Shown piece after piece: positions 52,361 to 60,261 of a stretch of DNA of 64,000 bases. Made by a program: the position numbers and the translations under genes. The notes below the pieces were generated by a model, which was given only the letters and a program-made list of their open reading frames with translations, searched no databases and was not told where the DNA came from. Every line of letters begins with the position of its first letter. The stretch's first letter is position 1. Source of the stretch: Nocardia tengchongensis. GTDB lineage: Bacteria > Actinomycetota > Actinomycetes > Mycobacteriales > Mycobacteriaceae. The stretch lies in assembly GCF_018362975.1 (NCBI RefSeq), contig NZ_CP074371.1:806001-870000 (forward strand), in the 5' to 3' direction.

Positions 52361-53443
52361 TCAAGGCTTGGCCGCCCGGCCCACCATGGTCACGATCTGC
52401 TCCTTGATCCAGACCCCCGTGCGACCGGTCAACACCGTGTTGCCGTTCGAATCGTCGGCCTTCATGAACTGGACGACGGCGTCACGACGACCCAGACTGA
52501 TGCAGGTCAGCACGAAACGAGCCTGGAACGGCGCCGGCTGCTTGCCGCGCAGCCGGGCGGCGACGGCCGCACCCAGGTACTTGCCCGCGGGCTGCGCCGC
52601 CTGGCACGACATCCGCGCCACACGGCCGTTGTGCCCCATCATCACCGCCGCGTCGCCGACCGCGTACACACCCTCGGCCCCGGGCACCCGCAAGTGCTCG
52701 TCGACCAGGACGCGGTTGCGCGCGTCCACCGGCAGGCCCGAGCGGGCCGCCACCTCGGGCACCATGAAACCCGTTGTCCAGAGCACGATGTCGGCGTCGA
52801 TGCGACCGCCGTCGACCAGTTCGAGTCCGGTCGCGGTGACGGCGGCGACCTTGGCCACCTGCACCTCGACGCCCAGACGGTCCAGCACGGTCCGAATGTG
52901 TTCGACCGCCTTGGGGATCAGCCAGCCGCCCGGCTCGTCCGAGCTCACCAGCGCGACCTGCAGATCGGGGCGCGATTCGGCCAGTTCCGTCGCGGTCTCC
53001 AAACCGGTCGCGCCGGCGCCCACCACGGCCACCCGGCCGGTGAGCTCCGGAATCCGCTGCACGTCTTCGGAAGTCGCCACGGTGTAGGCGTAGTCGGCGG
53101 CGCCGGGCACCATCGACAGGTCGGCGCGGCTGCCCAGGGCGTAGATCAGCGAGTCGTATTCGACGGCGTCGCCGGTGGCCAGCTCGACCCGGCGGGCGGC
53201 GGTGTCGATGCGCTCGGCGCGGCCGTTGACGAACTCGATGCCCTTGTCCTGCAGGGCCTTCCGTAGTTCCCAGCGCTGCACGTCCTGCCCGGCCACGACC
53301 TGGTGCAGGCGCACCCGGTCCACGAATTCGGTGTGCAGGTCGATGACGGTGACACGCGCACCCTTGGCCTTGTTCGCCTGCTGCGCCGCGGCCAGACCCG
53401 CGTAGCCCGCGCCCAGAACCACGATTCGATGCTGCTCGGTCAT
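52361..53443 (-). CDS. NAD(P)/FAD-dependent oxidoreductase (NDH-2-like)
   Basis: A 360-residue two-dinucleotide-domain flavoprotein. FAD motif IVVLGAGYAGLAAAQQA at residues 6-22, second Rossmann motif RVAVVGAGATGLETATELAE at about 145-164, and the late FAD motif GVYAVGDAAVMMGHNGRV. No CxxC pair is present, so it belongs with NDH-2-like rather than disulfide reductases. I chose ATG 53443 (MTEQHRIVVLG), which has AAGGAG upstream. It lies directly downstream of an ECF41 sigma gene, and a matching promoter candidate is in the gap; such oxidoreductases are classical ECF41 targets. Confidence 0.9.
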   Translation of the reverse strand: MTEQHRIVVLGAGYAGLAAAQQANKAKGARVTVIDLHTEFVDRVRLHQVVAGQDVQRWELRKALQDKGIEFVNGRAERIDTAARRVELATGDAVEYDSLIYALGSRADLSMVPGAADYAYTVATSEDVQRIPELTGRVAVVGAGATGLETATELAESRPDLQVALVSSDEPGGWLIPKAVEHIRTVLDRLGVEVQVAKVAAVTATGLELVDGGRIDADIVLWTTGFMVPEVAARSGLPVDARNRVLVDEHLRVPGAEGVYAVGDAAVMMGHNGRVARMSCQAAQPAGKYLGAAVAARLRGKQPAPFQARFVLTCISLGRRDAVVQFMKADDSNGNTVLTGRTGVWIKEQIVTMVGRAAKP

Positions 53444-53488
53444 GAGAGTGCTCCTTTTCCGGCCCCGCTCGGTAGCCGACACCCTCTA

Positions 53489-53515
53489 GACCGGACAGCC
53501 CCGCGATCCCTGACA
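53489..53515 (-). promoter_or_regulatory. Candidate ECF41 promoter for the FAD oxidoreductase
   Basis: On the minus strand TGTCAGG (53515-53509), 15 bases, then CGGTC (53493-53489). The described ECF41 pattern is TGTCACA followed by CGTC, so this is a partial match. It lies 46 bases upstream of the gene. Confidence 0.45.
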
Positions 53516-53567
53516 GATTCGGGTCGTGTCCTGCGTCACACGCGTATCCGTGACGCCGATATTGCCG

Positions 53568-54467
53568 CTAACCAGCGGTTTCGTCCGCGAACTTCTGGTC
53601 GTCACGCTGGAAGTAGGCGAGCTTGTCCGGGTTCACCACGAGATGCAGCGAGGCGATCGACTCCCCCGTGAAGCCGACCGAGACGGTGCCCAGCACGGTC
53701 TCCCCCGACCGCACCACGAAGGCCGGCGCGGCATTGACCTCTTCGACCACGATGCTGACGTCGGCGCCGAAGCTCGGAATCCTGCCGAACAGGCCCAGCA
53801 GGTAGCGGGCCACCTGGGACACACCGACGATGGGCCGCTTGGCCGCGTTGACCTTGGAGCCGCCGTCGGCGACGGCGACGATGTCGGCGCTGAACATGGA
53901 TTCGAGCGCCGCGATGTCACCGGATTGCGCTGCGCCGAGGAACTTTTCGACCAGCTCGCGGGCGTGCGCCGGGGCGGTGTCGAAGCGCGGCTTCTCCTCC
54001 TGCACGCGGTGCGCGGCGCGGCGGTACACCTGTTGCGCGTTGGATTCGGTGATGCCGAGCATGTCGGCGATCTCGCGGTGCGCGTAGCCGAAGGCTTCGC
54101 GCAGCACGAAGACGGCGCGTTCGGTCGGGCTGAGCCGTTCGGCCAGCGCCAGGAAGGCCATGGACACCAGGTCGCGCTGTTCGGCCGATTCGAGCGGGCC
54201 GAGTTCGCCGTGGCCGGTGGGGACGGGTTCGGGGAGCCAGGGTCCGACGTAGGTTTCGCGGCGGGCCCTGGCCGAGTCCAGCCAGGTGCGGCATTGATTG
54301 ACCAGGACGGTGGTCAGCCAGGCTTCGATATTGCGGATCTCGGTCTGGTCGGTGCCGTGCCAGCGCAGGTAGGTCTCCTGGACGGCGTCCTCGGCTTCGG
54401 CGGCGGATCCGAGCATGCGGTAGGCGAGCGCGAACAGTCTCGGCCGGTGCCGTTCGAATTCGAGCAT
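53568..54467 (-). CDS. sigJ: ECF41-type sigma factor with SnoaL-like C-terminal domain
   Basis: A 299-residue sigma factor. Region 2 is near residues 5-70 (LFALAYRMLGSAAEAEDAVQ, WLTTVLVNQCRTWLDSAR). Region 4 is at about residues 105-160 (LSPTERAVFVLREAFGYAHR, EIADMLGITESNAQQVYRRA). A SnoaL/NTF2-like domain of about 125 residues follows (FLGAAQSGDIAALESMFSAD). In ECF41 proteins this C-terminal domain acts as a built-in anti-sigma module. The layout equals SigJ of mycobacteria; the symbol is given on that basis. The likely target is the downstream FAD oxidoreductase. Confidence 0.92.
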   Translation of the reverse strand: MLEFERHRPRLFALAYRMLGSAAEAEDAVQETYLRWHGTDQTEIRNIEAWLTTVLVNQCRTWLDSARARRETYVGPWLPEPVPTGHGELGPLESAEQRDLVSMAFLALAERLSPTERAVFVLREAFGYAHREIADMLGITESNAQQVYRRAAHRVQEEKPRFDTAPAHARELVEKFLGAAQSGDIAALESMFSADIVAVADGGSKVNAAKRPIVGVSQVARYLLGLFGRIPSFGADVSIVVEEVNAAPAFVVRSGETVLGTVSVGFTGESIASLHLVVNPDKLAYFQRDDQKFADETAG

Positions 54468-54500
54468 AGGTACCGCCTCCCCGGAAATTCTCCTGTGAGA

Positions 54501-54938
54501 CTACTTGGGGGCCACCCGGATCGCGACTGCGACCGGAGTGTTGGCGTAGGTTCCGGCCAGGCAGGCGAGCTTGGCGGTGCTGAGGGCGGCGGCGGGGCTG
54601 CCGTCCAGGAACGAGCCCGGGTGCGCAGCCAGGACCTGCTGGATGACCTGCTGCTCGGCGTCCTCGGTGAGGTCGCGGAAGTCGGCGCAGGTGGTCTGGG
54701 CGCCGTTGGGGGCGCTGGTCTTCTTGACCACGGTCGCGGCGGTGGGGGCCGCGGCGGGTAGGTCTACGGGCGACTCGATGGTCGTGGTGGTGGCGGCCGC
54801 GCTGGTGGTTCTGGCCGACGTGGTGGTGGTCCCAGCCTGTTTCAGACTGCCGGCGTCGCCGGATTTGCCCGAACTACAACCAGCGAGGGTCAACACCATC
54901 ACACCAGCGGCGAGGGCGACCATCGAAAGACGCTTCAT
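54501..54938 (-). CDS. Lipoprotein with a small HdeA-like domain
   Basis: A 145-residue lipoprotein. The signal peptide and lipobox are clear (MVALAAGVMVLTLAGCSSGK, Cys at about residue 21). A Thr/Ala-rich linker follows. The C-terminal 65 residues contain two cysteines framing helices (TTCADFRDLTEDAEQQVIQQ, TAKLACLAGTYANTPVAVAI), similar in layout to HdeA/HdeB acid-stress chaperones; this is a tentative fold assignment. I chose ATG 54938, which gives a normal signal peptide. Confidence 0.78.
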   Translation of the reverse strand: MKRLSMVALAAGVMVLTLAGCSSGKSGDAGSLKQAGTTTTSARTTSAAATTTTIESPVDLPAAAPTAATVVKKTSAPNGAQTTCADFRDLTEDAEQQVIQQVLAAHPGSFLDGSPAAALSTAKLACLAGTYANTPVAVAIRVAPK

Positions 54939-55054
54939 ACCCTGCTTTCCGAAGTTCCCGAGTGTGCCGGACACGCCGGACCGGCCCGGCGCTCGCAGCA
55001 GCGTACCCGGCCTCGGCGACTCCCGAAAGCAGAAGATTCAGACCAGACGGTTGG

Positions 55055-55408
55055 TCAGTGCAGGTGCTGCTGCCAATCCGCCGGAACCCGCCCGCTCGGC
55101 CCCGGCACCGGCTGATCCAGCGGATGCGCGTGCGGCGGCGCCAGCTCCGGGCCGCCCTCGTACATCTCCTCCGAGGTGAAGTTGTAGAACCAGTCCTCAC
55201 CGGGCTCGAAGCTCTGGATGAACGGGTGCCCGGTGCTCTGGAAATGCTTGGTGCCGTGCTGGTTCGGCGACATGTCGCAACAGCCGACGTGCCCGCACTG
55301 CGCGCAGCGGCGCAGGTGCACCCACCAGCCGCCCGCCGCATCGCACTCGACGCAGCCCGATCCGCTGGGCGGAACGGTGATGTCGATGCCCTCGATCTGT
55401 CCGGTCAT
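55055..55408 (-). CDS. UBP-type zinc-finger protein
   Basis: A 117-residue protein with a ubiquitin-hydrolase-type zinc finger. Ligands are seen in SGCVECDAAGGWWVHLRRC, AQCGHVGCCDMSPNQHGTKH, and STGHPFIQSFEPGEDWFYNF. In bacteria these small proteins accompany histidine-kinase/redox-receiver gene pairs. The ATG overlaps the kinase stop as TGATG, which indicates coupled translation. It probably binds a C-terminal peptide or acts as a partner of the kinase or the receiver flavoprotein; bacterial function is not established. Confidence 0.88.
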   Translation of the reverse strand: MTGQIEGIDITVPPSGSGCVECDAAGGWWVHLRRCAQCGHVGCCDMSPNQHGTKHFQSTGHPFIQSFEPGEDWFYNFTSEEMYEGGPELAPPHAHPLDQPVPGPSGRVPADWQQHLH

Positions 55409-56883
55409 CAGTTGCCTTCCGTAGTCGCTTGCGCTGTCCCGGTTTCCGACGATGCTGCCGCCTCGAGCGGCAGCCGGACGATGAATCGCGTGTTTCCCGG
55501 CTCGGATTCGACGCGGATGTCGCCGTGGTGCTTGTTCACCACGATCCGGAAGGAGATGTCGAGCCCCAGACCGGTGCCCTCACCGACCGGCTTGGTGGTG
55601 AAGAACGGTTCGAAGATGCGGGTCCGGATCTCGTCGGGGATGCCGGGCCCGGTGTCGCCGATTTCCACTGCGGCGCAGTCGTTCTCCTGATACGTGCGCA
55701 CCGTGAGCGTGCCGCGGCTGTTCATGGCGGCCACCGCGTTGTCGATCAGATTGGTCCACACCTGGTTGAGTTCGGCGGCGTAGCAGGGCACCGGCGGCAA
55801 CGCCGGGTCGTACTCCTTGACCACCGTGATGTCGTCACCGATCTTGCGGGCCAGCATGACCAGTGTGCTGTCGAGCAGTTCCCGGATGTCCACCACCTGG
55901 AACGGGGCGCGATCCATCTGCGAGTACTGCTTGGCCGCGTGCACCAGCGAGGAGATGCGGTTGGTCGAGTCGGTGATCTCGTTCATCAGCAGCTCGGTCT
56001 CGACGGTGTAGTTGAGCCATTTCATGGCCGCCTCGAAAACGTCTGCGCCGCAACCGGAGAGCGTGCCGTGCACCTTCTCCATCCAGTCGATGTCGAACCC
56101 GGCCTGCACGAAATTCGGCGCCACATCCCAGCTGTTGGCGACACCGTGCTCCTCGAGCCAGTCGCCCAGCTCGTCCTCGCGGTCGGCGGCCTCCAGCGGC
56201 GTCAGCACCGGGGCCTTGGCTACCTGCGCGGCCGCCTCCTCCTGCAGTTGCGCCAGCGCCTCGAGGGTCTCGGAGTTGAACTTGCCGTGCGCCATCATCC
56301 GCAGCTTGTGCCGCATCCCGGCCACCCGATCGCGCAGCGAGGAGGTGGCGCGCACCGCGGCGGCGGCCGGATTGTTCAGCTCGTGGGTCAGGCCCGCCGA
56401 GAGCGAGCCCAGCGCCAGCAGCCGTTCCCGCTGGCCGATGCGCTCGTTGGCATTGCGGTTGCCGAAGAAGACGCCCTCCAGCAGGTGCAGCGCCATCGGG
56501 AACCATTCCTGCATCATCTTCGCGAAGGTGCCGGCGTCGAGGACGAAGAATTTCGACGGCCGGGTCACATAGAAGGACGCGGTGTAGGTCTGTTCGACCT
56601 TGTCGCCCATGTAGGCGGTCCACGCGCCCGAGTACGAGCCGACGTGTTCGGTGCGGACGAGTTCGATCTCCTCGCCGCCCGACATCTTGGTCAGCCGCAC
56701 CTCGCCGTCCATCAGGACGTAGAAGCAGGTGGCGGGGTCACCCTCGCGGAAAACCATTCCGGGCTCGAACATTTCGACGCGACCGTCGCGGCACAGCCAG
56801 GCCAGCTGGGTGTCGTCGAGCTTCTCGAACAGGAACAGGTGCCGCAGTTCGTTCGGGTCGCAGATCAATCGGGTGTTGCCCAT
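55408..56883 (-). CDS. Sensor histidine kinase with N-terminal cyclic-nucleotide-binding domain
   Basis: A 491-residue soluble kinase. Residues about 15-140 form a cyclic-nucleotide-binding-type domain (FEPGMVFREGDPATCFYVLM, DGEVRLTKMSGGEEIELVRT). The phosphoacceptor His lies in LGSLSAGLTHELNNPAAAAV near residue 165. A helical insert follows, then the ATP-binding domain with N box LNQVWTNLIDNAVAAMNSRG, DTGPGIPDEI, and GEGTGLGLDIS. No membrane segment is present. It lies 12 bases downstream of the receiver-flavoprotein gene, which is its obvious partner. Confidence 0.93.
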   Translation of the reverse strand: MGNTRLICDPNELRHLFLFEKLDDTQLAWLCRDGRVEMFEPGMVFREGDPATCFYVLMDGEVRLTKMSGGEEIELVRTEHVGSYSGAWTAYMGDKVEQTYTASFYVTRPSKFFVLDAGTFAKMMQEWFPMALHLLEGVFFGNRNANERIGQRERLLALGSLSAGLTHELNNPAAAAVRATSSLRDRVAGMRHKLRMMAHGKFNSETLEALAQLQEEAAAQVAKAPVLTPLEAADREDELGDWLEEHGVANSWDVAPNFVQAGFDIDWMEKVHGTLSGCGADVFEAAMKWLNYTVETELLMNEITDSTNRISSLVHAAKQYSQMDRAPFQVVDIRELLDSTLVMLARKIGDDITVVKEYDPALPPVPCYAAELNQVWTNLIDNAVAAMNSRGTLTVRTYQENDCAAVEIGDTGPGIPDEIRTRIFEPFFTTKPVGEGTGLGLDISFRIVVNKHHGDIRVESEPGNTRFIVRLPLEAAASSETGTAQATTEGN

Positions 56884-56895
56884 GTGCGCCTACTC

Positions 56896-58569
56896 CTACT
56901 GTTTCGCGAGCCAGCGGTGGACCAGCATGACGGCCATCGCGCCCTCGCCGACGGCCGAGGCCACCCGCTTCGCCGACTCCGAACGCACGTCGCCGGCGAC
57001 GAAGACGCCGGGCACGCTGGTCTCCAGATGCTGTGGGGGACGCGGCAGTTCCCAGCCGGCCGGGCGTTCGCCGTCCACCATGAGGTCGGGTCCGGCCAGC
57101 ACGTAGCCGGCGTCGTCGCGGCGGACGACGCCTTCCAGCCAGTCGGTTTCCGGTGCGGCGCCGATGAACAGGAACAACCGCTCCGCGTCCACTTTTTCTT
57201 CCGCGCCGGTGGCGTTGTCGCGCAGCACGATCCGTTCCAGGTGGTCGTCGCCGTCGGCGGCCACCACCTCGGTGTGGGTGTGCACCTTGATGTTCGGGAT
57301 CTGCGCGATCTGCTGAATCAGGTAGTGCGACATGGACGCTTCCAGCGATTCCCCGCGCACCAGGATGTGCACGGTGCGGGCGCGCCGGGACAGGAACACC
57401 GCGGCCTGGCCGGCCGAGTTCGCGCCGCCAACGATGTAGACGTCCTTGTCGGCGCAGTCGCTGGCCTCGGTCATGGCCGAGCCGTAGTAGACGCCGCGGC
57501 CGGTGTATTCGTCGACGCCGGGGGCCGGGTGGTGGCGGTAGTTGACGCCGGTGGCGATGAGCACCGAGTGCGCGGCGACGCTGCCGCCGTCGGCGAACTT
57601 CACCACGCGCGCGGAACCGCAGGCCTCGAGGCCGACGACCTCGCGGGCGGTGATCAGTTCGGCTCCGAATTTCACGGCCTGCCGCCGGGCCCGGTCGGCC
57701 AGTTGCGCGCCGGAGAGTCCGTCGGGGAAGCCGAGGTAGTTCTCGATGCGCGAGCTCTGCCCGGCCTGGCCGCCGGTGGCGGTGCGTTCGACGAGGACGG
57801 TGCGCAGGCCCTCTGAGGCGCCGTAGACGGCCGCGCCGAGACCGGCCGGTCCGCCGCCGATCACGATCAGGTCGTAGAAGTCGCTGGAGGCATCGACATT
57901 GAGGCCCACGCCCTCGGCCAGCTGCGCGTCCGTCGGCATGATGAGCACGTCACCGCCGGGGTTGATGATGACCGGGCACTGGTCCTCGGTGGCGTTGGCC
58001 GCGGTCAGCAGCCGCGCGCCCTCGGGCTCGTCGACCTGGTACCAGCGATACGGCAATTGGTTGCGCGCCAGGAACTCCCGCACCTCCGAGCAGCGGGCCG
58101 ACCAGCGGTGGCCGACCACCTTGGTCTCGGTCACCGGCTTGTGGTCGTCTCCGCGCCACGCCTCGAGCAGGGCGTCGACGACCGGGTAGAGCTTCTCCTC
58201 CGGCGGATCCCACGGCTTGAGCAGGTAGTGGTCGAGGTCGACCACATTGATGGCCTCGATGGCGGCGTTGGTGTCGGCGTACGCGGTGAGCAGCACGCGG
58301 CGCGCGTACGGGTGCAGGTCCATGGCCCGTTCGAGGAATTCGACGCCGTTCATGCCGGGCATCCGGTAGTCGGCGATCAGGACCGCGACCGGATGGCCGC
58401 GCAGTTTCATCTCACGCAGCGCGTCGAGGGCGTCCGCCCCGGATTCCGCGCGCAGAATCCGGTAGTCGGCCCCGTACCGGCGTCGCAGATCCCGCACGAC
58501 CGCACGCGAGACGCCCGGGTCGTCGTCGACGCTGAGGATGGCCGGCTTGGCGGCAGCTGGTGAAGTCAC
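56896..58569 (-). CDS. Fused response-regulator receiver, glutaredoxin-like and thioredoxin-reductase-like flavoprotein
   Basis: A 557-residue three-part protein. Residues 8-130 form a receiver domain (AILSVDDDPGVSRAVVRDLR; phosphoacceptor Asp in VLIADYRMPGMNG; conserved Lys in LLKPWD). Residues about 150-215 look glutaredoxin-like with a single Cys (WSARCSEVREFLARNQLPYR, QCPVIINPGGDVLIMPT). Residues about 228-557 are thioredoxin-reductase-like, with FAD motif LIVIGGGPAGLGAAVYGASE and NAD(P)H motif VYIVGGANSAGQAAVFLSRR. The redox CxxC between them is missing (GVYYGSAMTEAS), so it cannot act as an ordinary thioredoxin reductase. Phosphorylation by the neighbouring kinase presumably controls flavin chemistry. 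Confidence 0.92.
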   Translation of the reverse strand: MTSPAAAKPAILSVDDDPGVSRAVVRDLRRRYGADYRILRAESGADALDALREMKLRGHPVAVLIADYRMPGMNGVEFLERAMDLHPYARRVLLTAYADTNAAIEAINVVDLDHYLLKPWDPPEEKLYPVVDALLEAWRGDDHKPVTETKVVGHRWSARCSEVREFLARNQLPYRWYQVDEPEGARLLTAANATEDQCPVIINPGGDVLIMPTDAQLAEGVGLNVDASSDFYDLIVIGGGPAGLGAAVYGASEGLRTVLVERTATGGQAGQSSRIENYLGFPDGLSGAQLADRARRQAVKFGAELITAREVVGLEACGSARVVKFADGGSVAAHSVLIATGVNYRHHPAPGVDEYTGRGVYYGSAMTEASDCADKDVYIVGGANSAGQAAVFLSRRARTVHILVRGESLEASMSHYLIQQIAQIPNIKVHTHTEVVAADGDDHLERIVLRDNATGAEEKVDAERLFLFIGAAPETDWLEGVVRRDDAGYVLAGPDLMVDGERPAGWELPRPPQHLETSVPGVFVAGDVRSESAKRVASAVGEGAMAVMLVHRWLAKQ

Positions 58570-58587
58570 CTGACCAGTATCGCGGAC

Positions 58588-58800
58588 TCAAATTCGGTGA
58601 TGCTGAATGAGATCCATCTCGGTCGGGGTGAGTAATCGCTCGAGTCGTTCCTCGAGCTCACGATCAACCTTCAGGCCCGGTCGGCCGGGTGGTTCAGCGG
58701 GATCGGCGGAATCCGCGCCGATTCCGGACCCCTCGGGCTCGGCAGCGGGGAGCAGCGGGACCGTCTTGGTGTCCAGATGCAGAAGCGAACGCAGGTTCAC
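58588..58800 (-). CDS. Small protein at the head of the redox-signalling operon
   Basis: A 70-residue protein from GTG 58800 with a GTGAGGTGAT leader. It starts MNLRSLLHLDTKTVPLLPAA, has a Gly/Pro/Asp-rich middle and a charged helical end (DRELEERLERLLTPTEMDLI). No family is recognised. It ends 18 bases before the receiver-flavoprotein start, so it is probably the first gene of that operon. The 58801-59061 stretch before it holds divergent promoters and no gene. Confidence 0.6.
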   Translation of the reverse strand: MNLRSLLHLDTKTVPLLPAAEPEGSGIGADSADPAEPPGRPGLKVDRELEERLERLLTPTEMDLIQHHRI

Positions 58801-59061
58801 GGCCGATCACCTCACGTTTCCCAATCGGAAGCAGGTGGCAGTGTCTGTAACTTCGTTTATCCGTCATTCTGCTCCGGGCATTACAGTTCGGACATCAACA
58901 CCCCCAGAATGTGATGTAAGTGATTTTTCGCCCCGGAACGCCTGCGGGACACATCTAATACGCGCAGGTCGGAGAGGGTGATCCACGCCACGGCGACCCG
59001 GTGATCCACGCCACTCCAACTAGGATGCGTGCAACCGACCGTTACGTACCAGGGGGCAGTG

Positions 59062-59520
59062 TTGCCGAACGTACTCGAAGCCAGCATCGACATCGCGGCC
59101 GCGCCGGAACAGGTCTGGGGCGTCGTCTCCGATCTCCAGCGCATTCGCGAGTTCAGCCCGAACACCCTGCGCATGCAGCCGCTGGGCCGCACGGTCCGCA
59201 CCGGCACCTGGACGGTGAACCTCAACAAGGCCGAGGGCTACGTCTACCCGAGCACCTCGCGGATCGTGCGCTTCGAACCCAACCACGCGCTGGCGTTCCG
59301 CATGAACGAGAACGGGACGGTCTGGAGCTACACCCTCGAGCCCACCGCCGACGGTGGCACCAAGCTGATCCAGCGCCGCGACGTGCCCAAGGGCAAGCTG
59401 CCGGGCTGGCTGCAGTTCACCGTCGACAAGGTCTTCGGCGGCGAAGCCGCCTTCGAGGGCGGGCTCGTGGCGGGCATGAACGAAACCCTCGGCCGGATCA
59501 AGGAAACCCTGGAGCGCTGA
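59062..59520 (+). CDS. SRPBCC-family protein
   Basis: A 152-residue helix-grip protein: LEASIDIAAAPEQVWGVVSD, FSPNTLRMQPLGRTVRTGTW, a central sheet with VWSYTLEPTADGGTKLIQRR, and the long C-terminal helix (VAGMNETLGRIKETLER). I chose TTG 59062, which has an AGGGGG Shine-Dalgarno sequence; GTG 59029 is possible. Such proteins bind or modify hydrophobic ligands. It is separated by 15 bases from the SIMPL gene downstream. Confidence 0.85.
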   Translation: MPNVLEASIDIAAAPEQVWGVVSDLQRIREFSPNTLRMQPLGRTVRTGTWTVNLNKAEGYVYPSTSRIVRFEPNHALAFRMNENGTVWSYTLEPTADGGTKLIQRRDVPKGKLPGWLQFTVDKVFGGEAAFEGGLVAGMNETLGRIKETLER

Positions 59521-59535
59521 GCGTAGGTTCGGCCT

Positions 59536-60240
59536 ATGGGACGACTCACAGCGATCTGCGCCGCGACCGCCGGTGTCGCGTTACTGCTGACCGGATGCGG
59601 CAGCTCGGACTCCTCGGGCGACCGCACGGTCACGGTGACCGGCACCGGAAAGGTCCAGGGCACGCCGGACGTGCTCAATGCCGATCTCGGCACCGAGGTG
59701 AGCGCGGCGGACGTCTCCGCCGCGGTCGACCAGGCCAACGCCAAGGCCAAGGCGATCACCGACGCCATGGTGACGGCCGGCGCCAAGCGCGAGGACATCA
59801 CTACCAGTGACCTGTCCGTCCAGCCCAGTTACGGGCCGGAGGGACGCCTCATCACCGGCTATCGCGCCACCAACACCATGCACGTGGCCGTGCGGGAACT
59901 CCCGAAGGCCTCGGGCATCCTGTCTGCGGCGGTGCAGGCGGGCGGCAACGACACCCGGATCAGCTCGGTCGCGTTCGGGCTGGAGAACAACACCAAGCTG
60001 CTCGCCGATGCCCGCGCCCGCGCCTTCGAGGACGCCAAGAGCCGCGCCCAGCAGTACGCGGACCTGTCCGGGCTGAAGCTGAAGAAGGTCAAGACCATCA
60101 GCGAGAACGGCAGCGGCACGACGCCCACCCCGACCCCGATGTACCGCGACGCGGTGCCCGGGGGCGCGCCCGCCATCAACCTCGAACCCGGTCAGCAGAC
60201 GGTCACGTTCACCGTGACCGCCGCCTGGGACATCGGCTGA
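59536..60240 (+). CDS. SIMPL-domain (DUF541) lipoprotein
   Basis: A 234-residue exported lipoprotein with a lipobox in ATAGVALLLTGCGSSDSSGD (Cys at about residue 21). The mature part is a SIMPL domain: TVTVTGTGKVQGTPDVLNAD at the start, ITGYRATNTMHVAVRELPKA in the middle, and ARARAFEDAKSRAQQYADLS followed by the terminal TVTFTVTAAWDI. SIMPL proteins form large assemblies in other bacteria; function here is unknown. Confidence 0.9.
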   Translation: MGRLTAICAATAGVALLLTGCGSSDSSGDRTVTVTGTGKVQGTPDVLNADLGTEVSAADVSAAVDQANAKAKAITDAMVTAGAKREDITTSDLSVQPSYGPEGRLITGYRATNTMHVAVRELPKASGILSAAVQAGGNDTRISSVAFGLENNTKLLADARARAFEDAKSRAQQYADLSGLKLKKVKTISENGSGTTPTPTPMYRDAVPGGAPAINLEPGQQTVTFTVTAAWDIG

Positions 60241-60261
60241 CCGCGGGCGAAAGCCCTTGCG

